Below are positions 17,243 through 25,092 of a stretch of 64,000 nt of DNA, piece by piece. Positions within the stretch are counted from its first letter, which is position 1, and the number at the start of each line of letters is the position of its first letter. A model generated the notes under the pieces. It did not search any database and had not been told where the DNA came from. It worked only from the letters and a program-made list of their open reading frames with translations. Origin of the DNA: Enterococcaceae bacterium OF42-14pH9A (GTDB taxonomy: Bacteria; Bacillota; Bacilli; Lactobacillales; Enterococcaceae); contig JAQEYU010000001.1 of NCBI GenBank assembly GCA_027692465.1, forward strand, positions 1,001,338 through 1,065,337, read 5' to 3'. Both the position numbers and the translations under genes were made by a program.

Positions 17243-19243
17243 TCAGCTGTCTTGGCCGTAGCGGGCTTTCGGCTTCCCGTACCACCAACCGCCAAGTTTG
17301 CGTTGGATCCAAGGAATTACCCAGCGGTCAAGACCGATGGCCCGTCCGGAACCGTTCATCAAAGCAAAGGCTACCGGAATGAACCACAAGTTGATCCAGT
17401 AGAACATCCCTGACATACAGAACATCACGACCAGAATGATCGTCGTGCCGCTCATCAACCAAGTGAAGAGACCGGCTATCAGACACAAGGCAATTCCGAT
17501 TTCGACAAAGACCATGAATTTCTGGAAGAACATCGCTACATCCATGTTTGGCATGAAGACTTTCATGATGGAAGAGAACCAGTTCGGCGCTTTATCCAAA
17601 ACTGCCATCGGTTCTTCACCGTAAGCATAGCTCAAACCAAAGTGGGCAGCATGTGCGGCAGCTTCGCCGGCACCGCTGGCAGCTGCTTCACCTGCGCCAC
17701 TGGCAGCAGAAGCCGCATCAACAGTGGAGGAAGCCACGGTTGCAGAAGCACCGCCGACTGCATCGGCTGCAGAAGATCCGGTAGTCGCAGCTCCGCTGGC
17801 TGCATAATCCCAAGTCCATGGGAAAACAGAGTTACCAGTAAACCAAGAACCTTCACCAAACCAAGTGCTTGGTTTCAGAACTTCGCCGTTACCGACGATT
17901 TTCTTGAAGGCTTCAATAAACCACACCAGACCGTAGAAGATACGCAATGGTACAGACCATAAAACGTTGCCGTAACGAGAGGAATGGCCGCGCGCTACAT
18001 TGCGGTCGTCTTTGATGTGGAAGAATTCGTGCATCATGTATTGGAACATGTAGTAACCGGAGCGGATGTCAAAGAAGTATTTCAAGTTGACGATGTGTTT
18101 CATGATCATTGCCAGGAAACCGCTCAGGTGGATCTTACCGAAGAGTTCTGCGACGCCCCATTTGGAACCGACAGAAACCATGAACCCTTGGTAGTTGGAT
18201 TTGAATTTGTGTTTTTCACCATCGCCTTTGACAGCAGAAACGATATTGGCTGCGGCACAGTGGCCGGTTTGTTCAGCTGCTTGGACGATTTGCGGTGTCG
18301 GTGTATTCGGTTGTTCTTCGTAATACACTTGGTCACCGATGATGTAGATGTTTTTGTCTTCGTAGCCTTTTGCTTCCATGTATTCATTGGCTACCAGACG
18401 TTGGCCGCGGGCTGCTTCCAAACCGAAGTCAGCTGCATCGGAAGTCGCTTTGACACCGGCAGTCCAGATCAATGTATAAGTCGGAATCGTGCTGCCGTCT
18501 TTCAATTTGATGTGGTCTTCGTCAACTTCGACGATTGGTGAGTTCAGTACCAGTTCGACATTTTTCTTTTCCAGGTAACGAACAGCTTTGTCAGCGTCGT
18601 TGCGGTTCAACATGTTCAGAATCGTTGGCAGAGCTTCAACGACTTTCAAAGTGAAGTCAGCCGGATCCAATTTGTAATCAGCTGCCAGGCGGTCCTTCCA
18701 TTCGATGAGTTCGCCGATCATTTCGATCCCGGTAAAGCCGGAACCACAGACAACGAAGGTCAGCATCGCTTTGCGTTTGGCCGCATCCGGTTCCAGGGCA
18801 GCCAGCGCAACTGTCCGCTCGATGTGTTCACGGATACGCACAGAATCCTCAAATGACCAGAGGGTGAAGCCGTGTTCTTTGACGCCCGGTGTGCCGAAAT
18901 CATTCGGTTCGCCACCCATACCCAATACCAGGTAGTCAAAGTCATACGTGCCTTCTTTTGTGATGATTTTTTTGCTTTCTTTGTCGATCCCGGTCACGGT
19001 ATCTGTCACCAGTTTGACGTTCTTTTTACGAGAAAACAGACGTTGCAGGTCGTATTGGATGGCAGTCGGTTCAACCCGGCCCCCCGCTACTTCATGCAGT
19101 TCTGTCATCATGGTGTGGTAAGAATGACGATCGATCAAAGTGATTTGGACATCTTGGTCCTTTTTCAACTTTTTCGCCATGAACTTGGTAGCCGATACTC
19201 CGGCATACCCGGCACCGACAACGACAATGTTCTTTGTTGCCAT
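17243..19243 (-). CDS. ndh2: Type II NADH dehydrogenase Ndh2 of the EET pathway, with membrane tail
   Basis: Oxidises NADH with FAD and reduces the demethylmenaquinone that feeds extracellular electron transfer. The start is the ATG (MATKNIVVVG) after gaaggagcgattttca; the long upstream frame extension is unsupported. 666 residues. FAD loop GAGYAG (9-14), NADH Rossmann VVCGSGFTGIEMIGEL (about 165-180), quinone-reductase core to about 400, then an extension with a membrane segment region (about 425-470), an Ala/Gly/Ser-rich linker (about 476-535) and at least two membrane helices (about 560-640). The long membrane C-terminus separates EET-type Ndh2 from ordinary NDH-2 (about 400 residues). Likely iron-regulated through the box at 19420-19434. 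Confidence 0.94.
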   Translation of the reverse strand: MATKNIVVVGAGYAGVSATKFMAKKLKKDQDVQITLIDRHSYHTMMTELHEVAGGRVEPTAIQYDLQRLFSRKKNVKLVTDTVTGIDKESKKIITKEGTYDFDYLVLGMGGEPNDFGTPGVKEHGFTLWSFEDSVRIREHIERTVALAALEPDAAKRKAMLTFVVCGSGFTGIEMIGELIEWKDRLAADYKLDPADFTLKVVEALPTILNMLNRNDADKAVRYLEKKNVELVLNSPIVEVDEDHIKLKDGSTIPTYTLIWTAGVKATSDAADFGLEAARGQRLVANEYMEAKGYEDKNIYIIGDQVYYEEQPNTPTPQIVQAAEQTGHCAAANIVSAVKGDGEKHKFKSNYQGFMVSVGSKWGVAELFGKIHLSGFLAMIMKHIVNLKYFFDIRSGYYMFQYMMHEFFHIKDDRNVARGHSSRYGNVLWSVPLRIFYGLVWFIEAFKKIVGNGEVLKPSTWFGEGSWFTGNSVFPWTWDYAASGAATTGSSAADAVGGASATVASSTVDAASAASGAGEAAASGAGEAAAHAAHFGLSYAYGEEPMAVLDKAPNWFSSIMKVFMPNMDVAMFFQKFMVFVEIGIALCLIAGLFTWLMSGTTIILVVMFCMSGMFYWINLWFIPVAFALMNGSGRAIGLDRWVIPWIQRKLGGWWYGKPKARYGQDS

Positions 19244-19419
19244 TGAAAATCGCTCCTTCAAAATAAGTGTGGTGAGGGGTCTCGCCCAAAAGGTGGCACT
19301 CGGACAACTGCGCCGGCTGCAGGGACATACACAATCTTCCCTCCAGTGAAACAGCTGACTTGCACAGACCAAAAAGAAACGGGAGCAGCCTCGAAAAATA
19401 ATGGAATAAAAAAACGGAT

Positions 19420-19473
19420 TGATAATGATTACACAATCTACATCATTATATAGAGAAAAGGTGGATTTGTCTA
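19420..19473 (-). promoter_or_regulatory. ndh2 promoter with Fur-like box
   Basis: Minus strand: TAGACA (19473-19468), 17-nt spacer, TATAAT (19450-19445). Plus-strand TGATAATGATTACAC at 19420-19434 matches the first 12 bases of the Fur consensus TGATAATNATTATCA and covers the expected transcription start. Iron repression is inferred; it fits a ferric-reducing pathway. Confidence 0.7.
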
Positions 19474-19994
19474 ACACTCTGACTGAAAAAATGAACGGAA
19501 TGTAAAAGTTTTTTTAAATATAATCTATACCATTAGATTTGCTAAAAACAGCGGAATTTTGCTGGAAATTGGGGGATAGAACTGATTTGAAAACGTTATT
19601 AATAACAAACTTTGTGAAGGGTAGTGGGCGGAAAAAATTAAATCGGTATGTGAAGAAAAACACCTGTCAGGATTTAAGTGGGCATCTCGTTAATCGCGAC
19701 AGAAAATTTATTCACAAAGAGATGACGGCCGCAAACGTCTTCTCTTTGGAAATCAGTAAAAATTACACAAATTTGAGGCGCAACACAAAGAAAAGTGGTC
19801 TTTGTGGTTATTTTATGAAAGGATATTGCAAGCCTGTTGAATTTTTTTAAGAAAAAAAACGGGGGCTTTGCGCAGAGGAACGGTTGCTATTCTGTAGGAG
19901 GAAAAGGGGATTAAATAGGCTATTCACCGACGTCTGCCGAAATTTTTGAAGAATTTTGAATGAAAAGGGGTAGACCATTTATCTGCCCTCAACA

Positions 19995-20038
19995 TTTGTT
20001 ATCGTTTTTGTTGACATTCCGGGGAAAAAAACTAAAAT
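19995..20038 (+). promoter_or_regulatory. pplA promoter with cre-like box
   Basis: TTGACA (20011-20016), 16 nt, TAAAAT (20033-20038). TGTTATCGTTTTTG at 19997-20010 abuts the -35 and matches eight of ten fixed positions of the CcpA cre consensus. The 23 bases 19995-20017 recur exactly at 21421-21443. Confidence 0.75.
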
Positions 20039-20093
20039 GTTAATTGTGTCACAAACAGACGGACATTAAATTTGGAAAAGGGGAACTACAAAA

Positions 20094-21041
20094 ATGAAAT
20101 CAAAAAAATTCATCGCAGGATTCACAGCCTTGGCCTTTTCAGTGCTGGTTTTAGGTGCGTGCGGCGCTGACAACAATGGCTCAGGCGATTCTTCTGCCGC
20201 TTCATCCAGCTCTTCTGCAGTAACTTCAGAATCAACAGCGGCTTCTTCTGCTGCTGAAGAAGTGACGTATGCAGCCGGCGAACCGATGAAAGACGGCACT
20301 TACAAATTGGAAGAAAAGAACTATTCCAACGGCTACCGTGTGACTTTCGAAATCACAGTTAAAGACGGCAAAATCACAGAATCTAAATACGACAACATCA
20401 ACGAAGAAGGCAAATCAAAAGCTGATGACGCCGACTACGAAAAGAACATGAAAGACAAAGCCGGTATCGGACCAAAAGAATACATCGAAAAATTCAACAC
20501 TGAATTGGTGGCAAAACAAAGCCCAACAGCAATCGATGTAGTAACGGGTGCAACTCACTCTTTCGAATCTTTCCAAAACTATGCACAACAATTGATCCAA
20601 GCTGCACAAGCCGGCAAGACCGACACCATCGAAATCGACAATGGTGCTGAACTGAAAGACGGCACTTACACATTGAAAGAAAAAAATGATTCCAACGGTT
20701 ACCACGTTGAATTTTCAATCGTGGTTGCAGGCGGCAAAATCACTGAATCTAAATACGACAACGTGAACGCTGACGGCAAATCAAAAGCAGACGATACTGA
20801 CTACGAAACCAGCATGAAAGACAAAGCCGGTATCGGACCAAAAGAATATATCGCACAATTCAACGAAGATCTGGTTAAAGCAATGGGCGAAGAAGACGGC
20901 TCACCTGCGAACATGGACGTTGTAACCGGTGCAACTCACAGCTTCCACAGCTTCGTGATCTACGCAGAACAATTGATCAACGCTGCTGAAAAAGGCGACA
21001 CCGCTGAAATCACAGTTGACAACTTTGTAGCTGCTAAATAA
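20094..21041 (+). CDS. pplA: PplA-like surface lipoprotein with two FMN-binding domains
   Basis: Extracytoplasmic flavoprotein, terminal electron carrier of the EET chain in Listeria. 315 residues. Signal peptide with lipobox LGAC (Cys23), Ser/Ala-rich tether (about 28-60), then two similar FMN-binding domains (about 62-182 and 186-310). Each ends in DVVTGATHSF, whose Thr in GAT is where FmnB attaches FMN covalently. The repeats share GTY-L-EKN-SNGY and KDKAGIGPKEYI. Start after aaaaggggaactacaaaa. Strong promoter and regular codon use suggest high expression. It ends at a terminator, separate from the next lipoprotein gene. Confidence 0.95.
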   Translation: MKSKKFIAGFTALAFSVLVLGACGADNNGSGDSSAASSSSSAVTSESTAASSAAEEVTYAAGEPMKDGTYKLEEKNYSNGYRVTFEITVKDGKITESKYDNINEEGKSKADDADYEKNMKDKAGIGPKEYIEKFNTELVAKQSPTAIDVVTGATHSFESFQNYAQQLIQAAQAGKTDTIEIDNGAELKDGTYTLKEKNDSNGYHVEFSIVVAGGKITESKYDNVNADGKSKADDTDYETSMKDKAGIGPKEYIAQFNEDLVKAMGEEDGSPANMDVVTGATHSFHSFVIYAEQLINAAEKGDTAEITVDNFVAAK

Positions 21042-21117
21042 GAGTCAACACTGCTGATCGTTGGTGACTGCCGGGCAAAAAAGGCCCAATCTGTGGTTAC
21101 CTGCTATCTGAAATTGA

Positions 21118-21168
21118 GGCCCCACCCATATCTGCTGCTGATTGGTGGACGTGGGTGGGGCTTTTTTT
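21118..21168 (+). terminator. Rho-independent terminator of pplA
   Basis: GCCCCACCCA / TGGGTGGGGC stem followed by seven T. Confidence 0.92.
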
Positions 21169-21420
21169 GCGCTTTCTTTGCTGGCAGTGGGCGGGCACGG
21201 CGGGATGGATTGGCTGAGCGGCCGGCCTCGGGGCTGAGAAAGCTTGTCGGTTGCGGCTTTGCGATTGCTTGTGGTCATTTTTGCAGGGAACAGTTTTGGA
21301 AAGTGATGAAAAATCGGTTTTTGTTTTTTTAAGAGGGTGATTTCTAGTTGGAAATTCCTGCTTAGTTGTTGACGGACAGAGGGATGTCGCTGTTTGTTAG
21401 GAAGTTTATTTTTCGAACGG

Positions 21421-21464
21421 TTTGTTATCGTTTTTGTTGACATATTCACAAAACCTACTAAAAT
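21421..21464 (+). promoter_or_regulatory. Promoter of the second FMN lipoprotein, copy of the pplA promoter
   Basis: TTGACA (21437-21442), 16 nt, TAAAAT (21459-21464), with the same cre-like box at 21423-21436. Bases 21421-21443 equal 19995-20017. Confidence 0.75.
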
Positions 21465-21530
21465 AAAAGCATAGTGTCCAAAACAGATGGGAACACTAGC
21501 ACACGAAAAGTGGAAAAGGGGAAAATCAAA

Positions 21531-22682
21531 ATGAAATCAAAGAAATTCGTGACAGTTTTCACGGCACTGGCATTTTCAGCAGTGATCCTGGGGGCCTGCG
21601 CTCCTGACAGCAACTCCGGTTCAGGTTCCAGCTCATCAACGGCAGCTTCTTCCAGCCAAACCGAAACAACTGCTTCATCGGCAGCAGCGAATGCCGATGT
21701 GAAAATCGCAGACGGCAAAACGACTGATGCGACTGTACCGGCTGAAGGAACTGTCTATATGCGTCAACTGTACGCTGCACCACACGGCGACAAATCTTTT
21801 GCGGTAGTCAACGTGACGATGAACGGCGACAAGATCTTGTCAGCCCGGATCGATGAGTTCCAATACGTAGAAAAATCCGCTGACTGGAAAGCTGTTCCGA
21901 ACGGTGACGGCGCATTCGGCGAATCATTCCCAAGCGGCACCATCCTGGTGGGCAAAGTGGAAAACAGCGATGCCTATTCGAAAATGATGAAAGAAAACGG
22001 TGGCGCAACGAAGACTTGGAGCGAAAACATCAGCGCGATCACTGACTTTGTCAAAGGGAAAACAGCAGCGGATCTGGATACAGAAATCGCTAAAATCGCA
22101 GACGACGGTAAAAATGTCGCTGACGTAGTTTCCGGCGCGACTTTCAGTGATACTCGCGGCTATTTGCAAGCAATCGCGGACGCTGCGACTTCAGGTTTGG
22201 TCTCAGTTGGCGAAAAAACGGACAACAGCGACCTGAAAGAAGCCATGATCCTGGGGGCACCCCACGGCGATAAATCCTACGCTGTAGCAACAGTTGCATT
22301 GGACGGCGATAAAGTGGCAGCAACCTTCGTAGATGAATTCCAATTCACCGATCCGGCTGACTTCGGCGGTGTACCAAACTCCAACGGCGCATTCGGCGAA
22401 GGCATCAAAGACGGCCAGGTTTTGGCTTCCAAATTGGCCAACAACGAAGCTTACTCTGCCATGATGAAAGACCACGCCAAAGCTACTCAAACTTGGGAAG
22501 AAAACGTGGATGCCATCGACGCTTTTGTCAAAGGCAAAACAGTGGCTGAAATTGAAGAAGCAGCCGGCAAGATCGATTCAGAAGGTAAAAATGTAGCGGA
22601 TGTTGTATCCGGTGCGACTTTCACCGACTCTAAAGGCTACTTGCAATTGATCATCGACGCTGCCAAAAAAGCAGCTGAATAA
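21531..22682 (+). CDS. Second surface lipoprotein with two FMN-binding domains
   Basis: 383 residues from the ATG after aaaaggggaaaatcaaa; an upstream in-frame ATG at 21474 lies in the leader. Signal peptide almost identical to PplA, lipobox LGAC (Cys23), Ser/Thr/Ala tether, then two repeats (about 70-225 and 235-380) of a longer FMN-binding domain than in PplA. Each has APHGDKS near its start and ends in ADVVSGATF with the flavinylation Thr. The shared promoter, leader and signal peptide show that it arose by duplication from the pplA region, or the reverse, with a different flavin domain. It probably works beside PplA as an extra surface electron carrier; no experimental name is known to me. 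Confidence 0.9.
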   Translation: MKSKKFVTVFTALAFSAVILGACAPDSNSGSGSSSSTAASSSQTETTASSAAANADVKIADGKTTDATVPAEGTVYMRQLYAAPHGDKSFAVVNVTMNGDKILSARIDEFQYVEKSADWKAVPNGDGAFGESFPSGTILVGKVENSDAYSKMMKENGGATKTWSENISAITDFVKGKTAADLDTEIAKIADDGKNVADVVSGATFSDTRGYLQAIADAATSGLVSVGEKTDNSDLKEAMILGAPHGDKSYAVATVALDGDKVAATFVDEFQFTDPADFGGVPNSNGAFGEGIKDGQVLASKLANNEAYSAMMKDHAKATQTWEENVDAIDAFVKGKTVAEIEEAAGKIDSEGKNVADVVSGATFTDSKGYLQLIIDAAKKAAE

Positions 22683-22704
22683 ACAGTGAATCCAGCTCCA
22701 GCTA

Positions 22705-22740
22705 AACCTCTTGTCAGCGATGGCAAGGGGTTTTTCTTTT
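22705..22740 (+). terminator. Rho-independent terminator of the second FMN lipoprotein gene
   Basis: CCTCTTG / CAAGGGG stem (one G-U pair) followed by a T-rich tract. Confidence 0.8.
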
Positions 22741-23017
22741 AAGCCGCGGTCACAGGGGAGAAGATTGAGTCCGCCCCTGAACTGCGAAGATTGGCAGGTA
22801 GGACAGCTCAGGAGCTTTGGTCCAGAGTCCGACTGAAGATGGCAGTTTGGTATGCCGTCAGCTTTAAAATGGGACTTTTTCACAAGCTCCGGAGCAAGCC
22901 GGCCGAACCTTTCAGTAGGTATTCGGCCGAAAACTTCAGTCAGCGGTATTTTCCGCCGAAGATTTGTTTAGAAACTGTCAATTAAAGCTGCAATAATACC
23001 AAAAAAGGGGCAATTCA

Positions 23018-23026
23018 TGCTATGAT
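23018..23026 (+). promoter_or_regulatory. Extended -10 promoter of fmnB
   Basis: TG-C-TATGAT about 145 nt upstream of the fmnB start; -35 not clear. Confidence 0.55.
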
Positions 23027-23033
23027 AACAACG

Positions 23034-23152
23034 GTCGCCGGCAGTAAATCCGGTGTTGGAAAAATCTGCGCAAGCTGCTGGAAAAAAGCGGCAGCGACGG
23101 GTGTTTGCAGGCGACAAAGAAGCAAGGCAGCCTTTTTGCCGGCTGCTGTTTA
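23034..23152 (+). other. Structured fmnB leader RNA (possible attenuator)
   Basis: Distant segments GTCGCC (23034-23039) and GGCGAC (23110-23115) can close a domain containing a hairpin GCTGC (23074-23078)/GCAGC (23091-23095). A further stem GCAGCC (23127-23132)/GGCTGC (23141-23146) with a short T-rich tail follows before the ribosome site. It does not show the FMN riboswitch (RFN) core. Function unknown. Confidence 0.35.
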
Positions 23153-23171
23153 TACAGAAAAGAGGATTTGC

Positions 23172-24272
23172 ATGAAAGTAAGAGGAAAACGATGGCTCGG
23201 CGGGCTGATGGCAGCGCTCCTGCTGCTTTTGGTGGCCACCGGCTGTAGTAGCGGTACCAAAGAAGAGACGGTAAAGATGCGAGAGGAACCGTATTATCAG
23301 GAAAAATTCCTGATGGGGACCTATGTCCGAATTCGGATCTATGATGATGGGAAGGAAGCGGCTATGAAGCCGGCCTTTGAACGGATTCAGGAGCTGGCAG
23401 ACAAGATCACCATCAATCAAAAGGGTTCGGAGATCGATGCGATCAATGCCGAGGCCGGAGTCAAGCCGGTGAAAGTGACGGATGATATCTATTCGCTGTT
23501 GAAGACGGCTTACAAATACAGCGAAGAAACCAACGAAGCCTTTAATATGACGATTGGGGCTGTCACGCAGCTGTGGCGGATCGGCTTTGACGATGCCCGC
23601 AAACCGGCACAATCGGAGATCGACGAAGCCTTGAAGCATATCGATTACAAAAAGGTGAAGTTTGACGACCAGGAAAAGACGGTCTATTTGGAAGACAAAG
23701 ATATGATCATCGACCTGGGGGCCATCGCCAAAGGGTATATCACCGATGAAGCTGTCAAAGTGCTGAAAGCAAACGGTGTGACGACAGCTGTCGTGGATCT
23801 GGGGGGCAATGTCTTCGTGCTGGGCCACAGCTTCCGCGGTGAGAAACAGCCGTGGAATGTGGGAATCCAGGATCCGAACCAGTCGCGGGGCACCGTCGTC
23901 GGCACCATCAAAGAAACCAATAAAACCGTGGTAACTTCCGGTATCTATGAGCGCTTTTTGGAAGTCGACGGCGTGAAGTATCACCATCTGTTCAACTCCA
24001 AGACCGGTTACCCTTTTGACAACGATATCGCCGGGGTCTCTATCGTCACCAATAAATCCATCGACGGCGATGCCTTGTCCACGTCGGTCTTTGCCATGGG
24101 TACCAAAAAGGGGCTGGCATTCGTGGAAGCAATGGATGACGGCACGCAAGCCATCTTCGTTTCCAAAGATGACAAAGTATATATCACCAAAGGCTTGGAG
24201 GGCAACTTCGTAATCGGCGAAGACTCCGGTTATACGATGGGCGACCGCTCGGAATTGACGGACAAGGATTGA
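23172..24272 (+). CDS. fmnB: FAD:protein FMN transferase FmnB (ApbE family), lipoprotein
   Basis: Transfers FMN from FAD to Thr in the [ST]GAT motif of exported flavoproteins; here the substrates are the two lipoproteins just upstream. 366 residues from MKVRGKRW, after agaggatttgc. Lipobox VATGC (Cys25) places it outside the membrane. ApbE motifs: FLMGTYVRIRIYD, LGAIAKGYITDEAV, DLGGNVFVLG, HHLFNSKTGYP and GDALSTSVFAMG, the last holding the metal-binding Asp. Fourth plus-strand EET gene, but with its own promoter. Confidence 0.95.
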   Translation: MKVRGKRWLGGLMAALLLLLVATGCSSGTKEETVKMREEPYYQEKFLMGTYVRIRIYDDGKEAAMKPAFERIQELADKITINQKGSEIDAINAEAGVKPVKVTDDIYSLLKTAYKYSEETNEAFNMTIGAVTQLWRIGFDDARKPAQSEIDEALKHIDYKKVKFDDQEKTVYLEDKDMIIDLGAIAKGYITDEAVKVLKANGVTTAVVDLGGNVFVLGHSFRGEKQPWNVGIQDPNQSRGTVVGTIKETNKTVVTSGIYERFLEVDGVKYHHLFNSKTGYPFDNDIAGVSIVTNKSIDGDALSTSVFAMGTKKGLAFVEAMDDGTQAIFVSKDDKVYITKGLEGNFVIGEDSGYTMGDRSELTDKD

Positions 24273-24690
24273 GGGAGCCGGTCTGACAAGCTGACGAAAA
24301 GAGTTGCGTTAAGTGAAAAAATTCTGGTCTTCGGGCCGCCTGACAGATTGGCAATCTGGCGGGGAGTTTCGGGATAACCAGTGCTATGCCTGGACAGAGA
24401 TCAAAATAATTTGTCCAAAGACTCCAGAGCCAGCTGGCATGCCAATCATCGTGGTGCACGGTCGGCTCCAACCTCAGCAAGCTGAGTTTTACGCCTGAAT
24501 GTGTCAAACTCACTGTAAAGTTCGCGTACGCAAACTTAACAGTGACTAATTTGCAAGTTCAACTTGGCGAACTCTGCCTTAGTTGAACTGTACCAGCTGA
24601 CCAAAGGGAGGGTGGCTTCTCACATTCCCCTTAAAGTGCACTACGATATTGCCATGCGCTGTCTCTTCCGTCTTCTCAGTGGATACATCC

Positions 24691-24749
24691 AGAAAAGTTT
24701 CAGAAGGCTCGGAAACTGATCCCGACGTACAGTTTTTACCGTTTGAATG
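24691..24749 (+). repeat. Dispersed repeat, copy A
   Basis: Begins agaaaagtttcagaaggctc and ends accgtttgaatg. Copy C at 46120-46177 has the same order with about 85 percent identity by eye; copy B at 24882-24931 is inverted. Confidence 0.7.
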
Positions 24750-24881
24750 GCTATCAGAACCATTACGCATACAGTTACTTCTAAGCAGAACTGTCAGTTT
24801 GAAGTCAATAGGCCCAAGACAATGAGAAATTTCCGCTGCCTTTCAAGTGGAATTTCTCGTTGGCTTCGGCCGGCGGCTGGC

Positions 24882-24931
24882 TGTACGCCGGAGGTCAGAT
24901 CGGAGAGCCTTCTGAAACTTTTCGGCACTCG
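24882..24931 (-). repeat. Dispersed repeat, copy B (inverted)
   Basis: Read on the minus strand it starts cgagtgccgaaaagtttcag and continues to ccggcgtacag, matching copy C at 46112-46160. Confidence 0.65.
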
Positions 24932-25092
24932 ACCGATCACTTTGATTCCAGCCCAGATGAAATACCAGCGAGAATTTTTTCGTTGTAAGCACAAGCATGA
25001 TGGGGCAGGCCGGCTTTCGGTGCTGCCCTTTTAAATAGACCGGGCTTCAGCGGGTTTGGAACTGCTGTTGACCGAAAGAAAGGACGTTTTGC

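Larger units (their letters stand above)
19244..20093. other. Divergent ndh2 / pplA intergenic region, 850 nt
   Basis: Carries the ndh2 leader (about 195 nt), the ndh2 promoter and Fur-like box (19420-19473) and the pplA promoter (19995-20038). The AT-rich stretch 19500-19990 has one 103-codon frame without ribosome site or family match; I see no gene there. Confidence 0.6.
21042..21530. other. Intergenic region between the two FMN lipoprotein genes
   Basis: Terminator of pplA at 21118-21168, then about 250 nt without recognisable content, then the copied promoter block at 21421-21464. No gene seen. Confidence 0.6.
22683..23171. other. Intergenic region and leader before fmnB
   Basis: Terminator 22705-22740, a palindrome closed by ggccgaa/ttcggcc (about 22908-22935), an extended -10 at 23018-23026 and a structured leader (23034-23152). 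No gene seen; an in-frame upstream ATG at 23022 lies inside the -10 and is not a start. Confidence 0.6.
24273..25092. other. Repeat- and hairpin-rich spacer between fmnB and dmkA
   Basis: 820 nt without a gene. Contains hairpins at 24509-24545 (cactgt/acagtg with a GC centre) and 24556-24589 (agttcaact/agttgaact), two opposite copies of a dispersed repeat (24691-24749 and 24882-24931), and between them a hairpin gagaaatttcc/ggaatttctc (about 24824-24858). A 63-codon minus-strand frame at 24579-24770 is only the repeat read in one frame. Confidence 0.65.

Noticed and set aside
19539..19850. 103-codon frame between ndh2 and pplA
   Set aside because: No ribosome site, unlike neighbours in composition, no recognisable motif; lies in an AT-rich regulatory region.
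23031..23171. FMN (RFN) riboswitch before fmnB
   Set aside because: The conserved RFN core sequences are absent; only generic stems are seen.
24579..24770. 63-codon minus-strand frame similar to one at 46052-46309
   Set aside because: The shared peptide HSNGK-C-GSVSEPSETF is the dispersed DNA repeat read in one frame; no start signals.
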